From: Nonomuraea glycinis
GTDB taxonomy: Bacteria; Actinomycetota; Actinomycetes; Streptosporangiales; Streptosporangiaceae
NCBI RefSeq assembly: GCF_014646515.1
Contig: NZ_BMNK01000005.1
Span: 62,001-126,000 of the forward strand
DNA length: 64,000 nucleotides
Direction of reading: 5' to 3'
Below are positions 50,614 through 57,905 of the stretch, piece by piece; positions within the stretch are counted from its first letter, which is position 1; each line of letters opens with the position of its first letter. The notes under the pieces are model-generated. The model had not been told where the DNA came from and ran no database searches. It saw only the letters and a program-made list of their open reading frames with translations. Position numbers and translations under genes: made by a program.

Positions 50614-51575
50614 CGACCGAGCCGTCGGGGCTGACCGTGCTGGTGCCCTGCTTCAACGAGGGAGCGCAGGTCGAGGCCGCCCACCGTGAGCTCGTCGAGG
50701 CGCTGAAGGAGGTCGGCGAGCTGGAGATCCTCTTCGTCGACGACGGCAGCACCGACGACTCCCTCGACCGGCTCCGCCGGCTGGCCGAGACCGACCCGAG
50801 GGTGCGCTACCTGTCCTTCACCCGCAACTTCGGCATCGACGCCGTGATGGCCGCCGGATTCAGCTACGCGGGCCGGCCCTGGACGGTCCAGTGCGACGCG
50901 GACCTTCAGGTGCCGCCGGAGGAGATCTGGACCCTGCTCGACAAGGCCGCGCAGGGCTACGACGTGGTGTTCGGCGAGCGGCGGGGCCGGCGCGATCCGC
51001 TGGTCCGCAGGGGCGGCTCGGCCGGGCTGCACTGGACGGCCCGGCGGCTGTTCGGCATCGACATGCCGCGCGGCGCCTCCACGTTCAGGCTGGTCCGCAC
51101 CGGCCTGGCCCAGACGATCACGGAGCTGCGGCTGCCCTGGTTCATCCCGGCGGTGCCCCTGGTCGGCGCCCGGTACGCGGTCACGCCGGTCACGCACCGC
51201 CCCCGGACGGCGGGCCGGTCCAAACTGCGCGTGGCCAGGCTGGCGGCGCACTCCTTCGAGCTGTTCTTCGGCTTCTCCTGGCGTCCGCTGGCCGCCGTCT
51301 ACGCGGCGGGGGCGCTGGGCGGCTGCCTGGCGCTGGTGCTCGCGGCCCTCGGCTATGCCGGGGTGGCGGGCGGCAGCGCGTTCGCGGCGACCCAGGTGCT
51401 GCTCACCGGGCTCACGGTGGCGGCGGTGGCGCTGCTCGGGCGCTATCTCCACCGGCTGCTGCGCGAGTCGTCGCGGCTGCGTACCTACTACATCAAGGAG
51501 GCGAACGTGCCGCTGCGCCCGGAGGACACGCTCACCGGCGGTCAGCCCGGCCCGCCGCCCCCGGCACGTGCCTGA
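50610..51575 (+). CDS. GtrB/ArnC-like family 2 glycosyltransferase
   Basis: A 321-residue membrane glycosyltransferase. The GT2 domain opens with LTVLVPCFNEGAQVE, has FVDDGSTDDS for nucleotide binding, NFGIDAVMAAGFSYA and the metal-binding CDADLQ, and ends near residue 215. Two C-terminal membrane helices follow (about 230-300), the layout of enzymes that charge undecaprenyl or polyprenyl phosphate with a sugar. GTG 50610 overlaps the flippase stop. It would make the lipid-linked sugar that the flippase then exports. Confidence 0.87.
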   Translation: MTTEPSGLTVLVPCFNEGAQVEAAHRELVEALKEVGELEILFVDDGSTDDSLDRLRRLAETDPRVRYLSFTRNFGIDAVMAAGFSYAGRPWTVQCDADLQVPPEEIWTLLDKAAQGYDVVFGERRGRRDPLVRRGGSAGLHWTARRLFGIDMPRGASTFRLVRTGLAQTITELRLPWFIPAVPLVGARYAVTPVTHRPRTAGRSKLRVARLAAHSFELFFGFSWRPLAAVYAAGALGGCLALVLAALGYAGVAGGSAFAATQVLLTGLTVAAVALLGRYLHRLLRESSRLRTYYIKEANVPLRPEDTLTGGQPGPPPPARA

Positions 51576-51617
51576 CCGGATCCCACCGGGATCCGGTCGG
51601 CGTCGTACGGCGGGGTG

Positions 51618-52133
51618 TCAGGCGGGGCAGACCATGCCGATGCCGCAGATGACCACAAGCCGGCCGGGGGTGACCCAGCCGGGGTGGTGCGCATTTCCGG
51701 TGGGCAGCGTGAAAAGGGCGAGTGGCAGGTTGTTCGGCAGACATCCGCACAAGTCCTTTATCGATTTAAATCCAGTCATGGTGGATATTTCACTGCAGCC
51801 GTCGATCAGCAGCCAGCCCAGCGGCACGAGGGCGCCGTTGGAATCTCCCGCCGTTCTGATGAGTGCGGGGTCCGAAGGCGCGTGCGCGGCCGGCTTGGTG
51901 GCGCCTTTCCGCGAGGGCTTGCGCGCCGGTGCCTCGGCGCCGAACCTGACCAGGCCGAGGCTGGTCAGCAGAAAGGTGACGCCGGCGATGACGCTGGACA
52001 CCTCGTCCGCCGATCCGGCGCCCTCAGTGATGAACGTGGCGATGAGATAACCGAGCGCGACGAGGGCGAGGCCGCGGGACAGTGCCTTTTTCGTACCGGC
52101 GTACTTCCTTTTGATGGACATTTTCCTGGACAT
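51618..52133 (-). CDS. AT-richer orphan gene with two membrane segments
   Basis: A 171-residue protein of no recognised family. Residues about 18-36 (RGLALVALGYLIATFIT) and 45-65 (VSSVIAGVTFLLTSLGLVRF) look membrane-spanning; a basic Ala/Pro/Lys linker follows; the C-terminal part is cysteine-containing (DGCSEISTM, DLCGCLPN, VVICGIGMVCPA). Base composition around 51700-52300 is visibly lower in GC than the neighbours, with rarer codons such as TTA-rich stretches at 51755-51775, suggesting acquisition from elsewhere. ATG 52133 or 52121 could start it. Confidence 0.55.
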   Translation of the reverse strand: MSRKMSIKRKYAGTKKALSRGLALVALGYLIATFITEGAGSADEVSSVIAGVTFLLTSLGLVRFGAEAPARKPSRKGATKPAAHAPSDPALIRTAGDSNGALVPLGWLLIDGCSEISTMTGFKSIKDLCGCLPNNLPLALFTLPTGNAHHPGWVTPGRLVVICGIGMVCPA

Positions 52134-52216
52134 TGTGTGGAGCCTCGGCTTCTCTCGTTACGGCCGCTCTTCAGAGCTTTTCTGTCTGATGTGACGCGGT
52201 CGTTACGAGGTACGCC

Positions 52217-52231
52217 GACAGCATGGCTGTC
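52217..52231. promoter_or_regulatory. Palindrome upstream of the orphan gene
   Basis: GACAGCATGGCTGTC is a perfect 6-3-6 inverted repeat about 85 bases before the start of the AT-richer gene, in its presumed promoter region. It could be a repressor site or a small hairpin; no regulator can be named. The rest of 52134-52335 is AT-rich and shows no gene. Confidence 0.35.
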
Positions 52232-52335
52232 ACGATTCAGCAACGTTGAAAACTTTACGATCCGCGTTTCTCTGTATTTGCGGATATATCCCGAATTAAG
52301 GGTGAGGTGCGTCAGCGGCTGGGGCGGAGCGGGCG

Positions 52336-52695
52336 TCAGGTGGGCCAGTCGATGCGGAGGCGGTCGTGGCGGGCTGGGTCGACCCTGACCGGTAGGACGG
52401 CCCCGGGCGCCACCCTGTCCGGCGGGATGCGCGGCAGGGACTGGCGGTGGGAGAGGGGGTAGGGCGGCGTGCCGGGGACGCTCACGGTGAGGTCGAAGGC
52501 CACGACCGGCCGGCCGTTGACGGTCAGGCCGGTGTCGCTCATCGTCTCGACCACCGCCTGCGCCGGCAGGCCGGTGGCCAGCAGGCGTCGCGCGTCACGT
52601 GACCTGATCAGGAACGGGAGTCCGACGCCCGCCAGGATCAGCGCCGTGCCGCCGGTGATCAGCAATGCCATCAGCATGCCCTGCCCCACACTCAC
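52336..52695 (-). CDS. Small membrane protein (DUF3592-like)
   Basis: A 119-residue protein with one strong N-terminal membrane helix (about 7-30, MLMALLITGGTALILAGVGLPFLI) and a beta-rich soluble part (GLPAQAVVETMSDTGLTVNGRPVVAFDLTV, then VAPGAVLPVRVDPARHDRLRIDW). The order of these elements resembles DUF3592-type proteins, whose function is unknown. Start GTG 52695, next to the left end of the TnpB element. Confidence 0.6.
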   Translation of the reverse strand: MSVGQGMLMALLITGGTALILAGVGLPFLIRSRDARRLLATGLPAQAVVETMSDTGLTVNGRPVVAFDLTVSVPGTPPYPLSHRQSLPRIPPDRVAPGAVLPVRVDPARHDRLRIDWPT

Positions 52696-52805
52696 CGAAC
52701 ACCCACAGCGTGGAAGCCCCGTCCTTCAGGGCGGGGAGGAAGCGCGGAACGGTCAGGCATCTCGGCCTCCCGGTTTTGTCGGTGGCGGTCGGTAGTTTGA
52801 TCGGC

Positions 52806-53999
52806 GTGTCTCGTTACCGGCTCCAGCCGTCGCCTGCTCAGGAGGTGATGTTGCTGGAGCATTGTGGGCACGCCCGGTACGTGTGGAATCTCGCGGTGGA
52901 GCAGCACCGTCACTGGAAGCCGGGGCGCAGGTCCGCGCCCGGTTTCGCCGAGCAGTGCAGGCAGTTGACGCAGGCGCGGGCGGAGAACGGCTGGCTGCGC
53001 GCAGGATCGATCATCGTTCAGCAGCAGGCGCTGAAGGACTTCGCTCAGGCCATGGCGAACTCTTTCGGCGGGACGCACCGCAGGCCGACATGGCGCAGGC
53101 GCGGGCAGGGCGAAGGGTTTCGGATCGTCGCGGTCAAGAGCGGTGACGTCCGCCGCCTGACCCGCCGTGTCGGCGAGGTGAAGATCCCGAAGGTGGGGTG
53201 GGTGCGGTTCCGTTGGAGTCGTGCCGTCCCCGAGGGGGTGAAGTCGTATCGGGTGACCCAGGACACGGCCGGGCGTTGGCATGTGGCCTTCGCCGCGATC
53301 CCTGAGCCGATCCCCGCACCGGCTGCGGGCGAGGTGGTGGGCGTGGATCGGGGCGTGGCCGTGTCGGCGGCGCTGTCCACCGGCGAGCTGCTGCACACCC
53401 CTGCGCTCCGCGACCCGGAGAAGGCCCGGCTCCTGCGTCTGTTGCGCAGGCTGGCGCGGGCCGAGCGTGGGTCGAAGCGGCGCGGCAGGGTGAAGGTGGC
53501 CGTGGCGAGGTTGAAGGCCCGGGAGAGGGATCGGCGTAAGGACTGGGTGGAGAAGACCAGCACCGATCTGGCCCGCCGGTTCGGTGTGATCGCCGTCGAA
53601 GACCTCAAGATCGCTAACATGACCCGCTCGGCCAGGGGCAGCATCGACGCGCCGGGCCGCAACGTCCGCCAGAAGGCGGGCCTCAACCGGGGCATCCTGG
53701 CCAACGGGTGGGGCCGGCTGGTGGCCCGGCTGGAGCATAAGGCTCCCGGCCGGGTCGTGAAGATCAACCTCGCGTACACGAGTCAGCGTTGCTCGGCGTG
53801 CGGGATCGTGGATCGGCAGGCGCGCGAGAGCCAAGCCGCCTTCCGCTGCCGATCCTGCGGATACGCCGCCAACGCCGACGTGAACGCGGCCAGGAACATC
53901 GCACACGCGGCAGGGCATGCCGTGTCCGCGCGGGGAGGCCCGCCGTTGGGCGAGCCGATGAACCGCGAACCTCAACGCGACCTCCTCCTCGTTAGGTAG
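52806..53999 (+). CDS. tnpB: TnpB RNA-guided nuclease / IS605 OrfB
   Basis: A 397-residue TnpB. The N-terminal helix-turn-helix-like part (YRLQPSPAQEVMLLEHCGHARYVWNLAVEQ) is followed by the RuvC-like core: first aspartate in VVGVDRGVAVSAALS, glutamate in IAVEDLKI, zinc finger CSACG ... CRSCG, and final aspartate in NADVNAARNI. All three catalytic residues are intact, so nuclease activity is plausible. The C-terminal tail HAVSARGGPPLGEPM resembles those of other actinobacterial OrfB proteins. GTG 52806 is the first start compatible with the conserved N-terminus. Confidence 0.9.
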   Translation: MSRYRLQPSPAQEVMLLEHCGHARYVWNLAVEQHRHWKPGRRSAPGFAEQCRQLTQARAENGWLRAGSIIVQQQALKDFAQAMANSFGGTHRRPTWRRRGQGEGFRIVAVKSGDVRRLTRRVGEVKIPKVGWVRFRWSRAVPEGVKSYRVTQDTAGRWHVAFAAIPEPIPAPAAGEVVGVDRGVAVSAALSTGELLHTPALRDPEKARLLRLLRRLARAERGSKRRGRVKVAVARLKARERDRRKDWVEKTSTDLARRFGVIAVEDLKIANMTRSARGSIDAPGRNVRQKAGLNRGILANGWGRLVARLEHKAPGRVVKINLAYTSQRCSACGIVDRQARESQAAFRCRSCGYAANADVNAARNIAHAAGHAVSARGGPPLGEPMNREPQRDLLLVR

Positions 54000-54042
54000 C
54001 TGGCGTTGGAATCCTCTGCCTTCAGGCGGGGGAGGATGTCAA
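53850..54042 (+). ncRNA. Possible omega RNA scaffold at the 3' end of tnpB
   Basis: In IS605-family TnpB systems the guide RNA scaffold is transcribed from the 3' end of tnpB and the right end, with the guide coming from flanking DNA. The right-end hairpin at 54011-54037 fits this. The guide would then start near 54043 (CGATGCTCCCG...). Only the hairpin is seen; the rest is inference from the family. Confidence 0.3.
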
Positions 54043-54131
54043 CGATGCTCCCGCTCTCCGGGCTCGACAGATCTCCGTCGAACGTAGCGACCGGTCATTG
54101 CACGCCGCTTGATCGCTGATTGCACGATGTG

Positions 54132-54527
54132 TCAAGGGACGGCGACGGCGGGCAGGGTGACCGGGCCGGGGATGGGGTCCAGGACCTCCTCCTGGGACCG
54201 GCCGGCGGGGACGATCACGTCGAGGGCCTGGGGGACGGACCCCGGGCCGAACGAGCACAGCGGCGCGCCGCCGCCGGGGGCGCAGACCCCGAACTGGTAC
54301 GGCTCCGGGGTGGCCGTGAAGCCCCTGGCCTGGTCTGGGCTGAACCCGTCCTGGCCGGTGAGCACGACCGCGAAGCGCCAACCCGGTCCCGGCGTGCCGA
54401 AGCCGGCCCTGGGCAGGGCGACGGTGATCGTCCGGGTGGTGCCGGACGCCCGGACCGCCGCGCCGCCCGGGGCGGTGTCGGCGGCGGTCACCCAGACGGG
54501 GGCGGCGAAGCCCTGCGCCACGTTCAT
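54132..54527 (-). pseudogene. Glucodextranase-type C-terminal domain fragment
   Basis: 131 residues that match the C-terminal carbohydrate-binding-like module of glucodextranase/pullulanase-type enzymes: GPGWRFAVVLTGQDGFSPDQARGF, EPYQFGVCAPGGGAPLCSFGPGSVPQALDVIVP, and a GPVTLPAVAVP end. These modules normally follow a catalytic domain of 700 or more residues, which is absent. It starts by chance-like ATGA overlap with the LLM gene, so it may be expressed. Lying 90 bases from the TnpB element, it is best seen as the tail of a deleted glycosidase gene. Confidence 0.65.
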
Positions 54528-55387
54528 CGGCCCGCTGGGATGATGCCGGAGATCTGCTCGGCGAGCGCGGCCAGGTGCGCGAGCGCGGAGCCGGAGGAGG
54601 CGTCCGGGACGGCGGCGATGACGTGGTCGATGCCCTCCGAGGCCAGCTCGCCGCACACTTGGACGCTCTCGCCGACGCTCTGCCCGTCGGGGATGCGCAG
54701 GTGGAGCGTCTTCTCGATCTCCTCGTACGGCCTGCCGAGCCGTTCGCAGTGAGCGCGCAGTACACCAAGCTTGTGCGTGACGTCGGCGCCGTGCAGCAGG
54801 TTGCAGGCGTCGGCGTACTCGGCGACCAGGCGGAGGGTCTTCTTCTCGCCGCTGCCACCGATCAGGATCGGCGGGCGGGCCTGCGGCGAGTTGAGCGTGC
54901 GCGACAGCCTGTAGTGCCTGCCTTCGTACGGTCCGTCCTGCTCGCTCCACATCTGCTTGGCGATCCGCAGCGTCTCCTCCAGTCGCTCGAACCGCTCGAC
55001 CAGCGGCGGGAACGGCAGGCCCAGGCCGTGCGCCTCCTCCTCGTGCCAGGCGGCGCCGAGCCCGAGCACGGCACGACCGCCGGAGAGCGCGTCCAGCGTG
55101 CTCACCTGCTTCACCAGCAGGCCAGGCGCGCGATAGACGGCCCCGGTGACCAGGGCGCCCAGCCGCACTCGGCTGGTGAGGGCGGCGGCGTAGGACAGCG
55201 TGCCGTACGCCTCCAGCATCGGCTCCTCCGCGGTGCCGAAGTTGGGGATCTGGAAGAAGTGGTCCATCACCCACAGGCTGTGCAGCCCCGCCTCGTCGGC
55301 GCCGCGGGCGACGTCCGCGAACCTGCCGGCGATGGCGGCGTCGCCACCGGGCCAGGTGAAGCTGGGGCACGTCAAACCGAGTCGCAT
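54524..55387 (-). CDS. LLM-class F420-dependent oxidoreductase
   Basis: A 287-residue TIM-barrel enzyme of the luciferase-like superfamily that probably uses reduced F420. The N-terminus RLGLTCPSFTWPGG, then WVMDHFFQIPNFGTAEEPMLEAY, RVRLGALVTGAVYRAPGLLVKQVSTLDALSGGRAVLGLGAAWHEEE and PPILIGGSGEKKTLRLVAEYADACN are characteristic. ATG 55387 has AAGGAG five bases upstream. Its leader carries a strong intrinsic-terminator-like hairpin between a possible promoter and the ribosome binding site, so expression may be attenuated. Substrate unknown. Confidence 0.87.
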   Translation of the reverse strand: MRLGLTCPSFTWPGGDAAIAGRFADVARGADEAGLHSLWVMDHFFQIPNFGTAEEPMLEAYGTLSYAAALTSRVRLGALVTGAVYRAPGLLVKQVSTLDALSGGRAVLGLGAAWHEEEAHGLGLPFPPLVERFERLEETLRIAKQMWSEQDGPYEGRHYRLSRTLNSPQARPPILIGGSGEKKTLRLVAEYADACNLLHGADVTHKLGVLRAHCERLGRPYEEIEKTLHLRIPDGQSVGESVQVCGELASEGIDHVIAAVPDASSGSALAHLAALAEQISGIIPAGR

Positions 55388-55414
55388 GAACACTCCTTAG
55401 AGAATTTGGGCATG

Positions 55415-55458
55415 AAAAAACCCTCTCGGCCGGATTTCTGCATCCACGGCCGAGAGGG
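55415..55458 (-). terminator. Intrinsic terminator/attenuator in the LLM gene leader
   Basis: CCCTCTCGGCCG (55421-55432) and CGGCCGAGAGGG (55447-55458) form a perfect 12-pair stem with a 14-base loop. On the minus strand it is followed by TTTTTT (55420-55415), then the LLM ribosome binding site and ATG. A GATAAT -10-like box lies at 55478-55473. It therefore sits inside the likely 5' leader of the LLM gene, as an attenuator would. Confidence 0.7.
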
Positions 55459-55497
55459 CAAGGTGTGCACCCATTATCTCATGGTCTGAACAACGAA

Positions 55498-55527
55498 ACG
55501 GCCGGCCGCTCGCGCGCGGCCGGCCGT
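55498..55527 (-). terminator. Terminator downstream of the STAS gene
   Basis: ACGGCCGGCCGC (55498-55509) and GCGGCCGGCCGT (55516-55527) make a perfect 12-pair stem with a six-base loop, 15 bases after the STAS stop. The minus-strand flank TTTCGTTGTTC is moderately T-rich. It should end STAS transcripts before the LLM leader. Confidence 0.65.
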
Positions 55528-55541
55528 CCCCTCGTCGGAGG

Positions 55542-55871
55542 TCACGCCATCGTGAAGCTGCGGTCCAGCCCGGTCATGCGCAGCAGCCGCGACATGTACG
55601 GACGTGGCGCGGCCAGGACGACGGTGATGCCCTGCGACCTGGCCCGGCTCTGGATGCCGATCAGCACGCCGAGCCCGGCGGTGTCACAGAACACCAGGCT
55701 GGACAGGTCCAGGACCAGCCGGTCCGTGCTGTGCCGCAGCGTGTGCAGGAGCCGTCGGCGCAGGGCGTGACTGGTGAAGATGTCGATCTCGCCGGAAAGG
55801 TGGACCGTGGTCGGGAGGGCAGAGTCGGGAGTGAGAGTGAGTATCGTGATCGCCGGCCTGTCGAGGCTCAC
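55542..55871 (-). CDS. STAS-domain anti-sigma factor antagonist
   Basis: A 109-residue SpoIIAA/RsbV-like protein. The STAS fold covers nearly the whole chain: VHLSGEIDIFTSHALRRRLLHTL, LVLDLSSLVFCDTAGLGVLIGI, and a C-terminal helix MSRLLRMTGLDRSF. The phosphorylatable residue of the DSxG motif is threonine here (CDTAGLG) instead of serine. It should bind a partner-switching anti-sigma kinase, but none is encoded next to it. GTG 55871 has a weak ribosome binding site. Confidence 0.85.
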   Translation of the reverse strand: MSLDRPAITILTLTPDSALPTTVHLSGEIDIFTSHALRRRLLHTLRHSTDRLVLDLSSLVFCDTAGLGVLIGIQSRARSQGITVVLAAPRPYMSRLLRMTGLDRSFTMA

Positions 55872-56052
55872 GGGAACCGGAGCCAGAGCGTCTATCGCCG
55901 GGGGCGACGCCGGCCGAATGCCGGCGCACTGGAGATCCTCGGTATTTCGACCTTACCTCAGCGACCATTATCAAAAGCATGGCGTAATCGAGAGGTCACT
56001 CCGGGTATCGATCACCCTGCACGACATGATCGACATCCAGCAGGAGAACTCC

Positions 56053-56331
56053 ATGTTCAAACACGCCATCGGCGCATTCGCCATCGCCGCCACCACTGTG
56101 CTGCTGTCGGCCGGGCCCGTGGCCGCCGACCCGTGGTGGGACGACGACTGGTCGGAGGAGTGCGCCACGTACACGGTCAGGCCGGGCTGGCTGCCGGACT
56201 GGCCGCTGTTCGACGCCCTCGGCGTCAGGCGGATCGTCCAGAACACGTCCGGCAGCGCCCGGGTGTGCCTGGACCGCAACGGCCGGCCGGTGGTCGAGCG
56301 CCTCCGCTTCAGGGAGCTGCCCATCCGCTGA
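56053..56331 (+). CDS. Small secreted protein of unknown function
   Basis: A 92-residue protein with a signal peptide (FKHAIGAFAIAATTVLLSAGPVAA, cleavage near AADP). The mature part of about 65 residues is Trp/Asp-rich at its start (DPWWDDDWSEECATYTV) and has two cysteines (ECATY and RVCLDRNGRP) that could form a disulphide. I do not recognise the family. ATG 56053 has CAGGAG seven bases upstream. It stands alone between the STAS gene and the TspO gene. Confidence 0.7.
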   Translation: MFKHAIGAFAIAATTVLLSAGPVAADPWWDDDWSEECATYTVRPGWLPDWPLFDALGVRRIVQNTSGSARVCLDRNGRPVVERLRFRELPIR

Positions 56332-56404
56332 GAGCGTGGCCGTCGGAGGCGAGCCCGCCCGTGATCCCTGATAGACGCCCGCTCTCACGGGCAGGGCTCA
56401 GCCC

Positions 56405-56866
56405 ATGAACAAGACGCTGATCGCCACCGCCCTCGCCACCGCCACCACGGCCGCCGTGGGCGCGCTGGCGACCCGCTCGGGCTCGCGTTGGTACCAGCGG
56501 TTGAGCAAGCCCTCGTGGCAGCCGCCGGCGCCGGTGTTCCCCCTGGTGTGGAACCCGCTGTACGCCCTCATCGCCTACGGCGGAGCCCGCGCCCTGACCA
56601 GCGCGGAAGGCGCCGAGCGAGACGCGCTGACCCGCACCCTGGCCGCCAATCTGGCGCTGAACGCCGCCTGGCCGGCGCTGTTCTTCAGAGCCAGGTCCCC
56701 GCGGCTCGCCCTCGCCGAGATCATCGTGCTCAACGCCTCCAACCTGATGCTGGTCCGGCAGGCCGCCCGCGCCGACCGGACCGCGGGCCTGCTGCTCGTG
56801 CCCTACGCGGCGTGGACGGGGTTCGCCACCGCGCTGAACGCCTCCATCGCCCGCAAGAACAGTTAG
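56405..56866 (+). CDS. TspO/MBR family protein
   Basis: A 153-residue protein with five membrane helices. The TspO pattern is visible: WYQRLSKPSWQPPAPVFPLVWNPLYALIAYGGA with the conserved tryptophans and prolines, and later LALNAAWPALFFRARSPRLALAEI. TspO proteins bind porphyrins and related ligands in the membrane. It lies 73 bases after the small secreted protein gene and 29 bases before the lipid kinase gene, possibly in one transcript. Confidence 0.9.
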   Translation: MNKTLIATALATATTAAVGALATRSGSRWYQRLSKPSWQPPAPVFPLVWNPLYALIAYGGARALTSAEGAERDALTRTLAANLALNAAWPALFFRARSPRLALAEIIVLNASNLMLVRQAARADRTAGLLLVPYAAWTGFATALNASIARKNS

Positions 56867-56895
56867 AGCCGCGCGATCCAGGGCACCTGGCGGCC

Positions 56896-57813
56896 ATGAC
56901 TCCTCCCGCTGAACCACGCAGGCTCCTGGTGATCGGCAACCCGGCGGCGGGCGGCGTCGACGGGCAGACCCGCGAAAAGGTCCTGGCCACGCTGGCCGAC
57001 GACGCCGACGTGCTGGCGTGTGACGTGGCGGAGCCCGGCGACCTCGGCCGGATCCTCGGCGAGCACCCCGGCCGGATCCCGGTCGTCCTCGGCGGCGACG
57101 GCACCGTGCACGCCGTGGTGGCGGCCCTGCTGGCCAGGGACGAGCTCGCCACCCGCCCGATCGGGCTGGTGCCGCTGGGCACCGGCAACGACCTGGCGCG
57201 CGCCCTCGGCATCCCGCTCGACCCCCGCGCGGCGGCCCAGGCCGTCGCCCGAGGGCGGGAGCGGGCGCTGGACCTGCTCGTGGACGGCGAGGGCGGGATC
57301 GTCGTCAACGCCGTGCACGTCGGCGTCGGGGCCCGGGCCTCGGAGCAGGCCGCCGCGCTCAAGCCGGTGCTGCGCCGGGCCGCGTACGCGGTGGGCGCTC
57401 TGCTCGCCGGGGCGCGTACCCGAGGCTGGCGGCTGCGCGTGCGGGTGGACGACGAGCTCGTCAGCGACGGCCGCAGGCGCGTCCTCATGGTGGGCGTCGG
57501 CAACGGCGTCTCCATCGGCGGCGGCACCCCGCTGGCCCCGCACGCCCGCCCCGACGACGGCCTGGCCGACGTCTTCGTCTCCTACGCGGTCTCCCCGCTG
57601 GCGCGGCTGGCGTTCGGGGCGCTGCTGCGGCGCGGCAAGCACCCCGAACGCGGCGACGTGCTCACCGTCAGGGGCACCACGATCACCGTCGAGGGCGAGC
57701 CGGTCCCGGCCAACGCCGACGGCGAGCTCTCCCCACCCGCACCCCGCCGCACCTGGACCCTGCACCCGGCGGCCTGGCGCGTCATCGTGCCCGCCGAAGA
57801 GCCGACCGGCTGA
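56896..57813 (+). CDS. Diacylglycerol/lipid kinase (DAGK catalytic domain)
   Basis: A 305-residue cytoplasmic kinase of the YegS/DgkB group. The nucleotide loop GNPAAGG is near residue 15, the GGDGTVHAVV motif near 68-77, and GLVPLGTGNDLARALGIP near 94-111; the C-terminal beta domain ends with NADGEL as in lipid kinases. It probably phosphorylates diacylglycerol or a similar lipid. No signal or membrane segment. The start is ATG 56896, 29 bases after TspO, without a strong ribosome binding site. Confidence 0.9.
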   Translation: MTPPAEPRRLLVIGNPAAGGVDGQTREKVLATLADDADVLACDVAEPGDLGRILGEHPGRIPVVLGGDGTVHAVVAALLARDELATRPIGLVPLGTGNDLARALGIPLDPRAAAQAVARGRERALDLLVDGEGGIVVNAVHVGVGARASEQAAALKPVLRRAAYAVGALLAGARTRGWRLRVRVDDELVSDGRRRVLMVGVGNGVSIGGGTPLAPHARPDDGLADVFVSYAVSPLARLAFGALLRRGKHPERGDVLTVRGTTITVEGEPVPANADGELSPPAPRRTWTLHPAAWRVIVPAEEPTG

Positions 57814-57905
57814 CGGTGGTGCGGGGCCGGGCGGTGCACACCGTTTAATGCCGCCGCAATCACTTCGATCTCCTTCCGGTAACAGTGCGTAGCCAAACTG
57901 GTCTC

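Larger units (their letters stand above)
52705..54042 (+). mobile_element. IS200/IS605-type element encoding only TnpB
   Basis: A single tnpB gene is bounded by hairpins of the same style. At the left, CCCCGTCC-TTCA-GGGCGGGG spans 52717-52736. At the right, an imperfect stem with the same TTCA loop (54011-54037, GCC-TTCA-GGC at its tip) ends in GGAGGATGTCAA. There are no terminal inverted repeats or target duplications, as expected for this family. No TnpA (HUH transposase) gene is present, so it depends on one elsewhere or is immobile. Boundaries are approximate to about 10 bases. Confidence 0.75.

Noticed and set aside
55412..55489. 25-codon plus-strand gene with two CxH pairs
   Set aside because: Not called as a gene because the same bases form a perfect terminator stem with a T-run on the other strand, and it has no good ribosome binding site; kept as an alternative in the findings.
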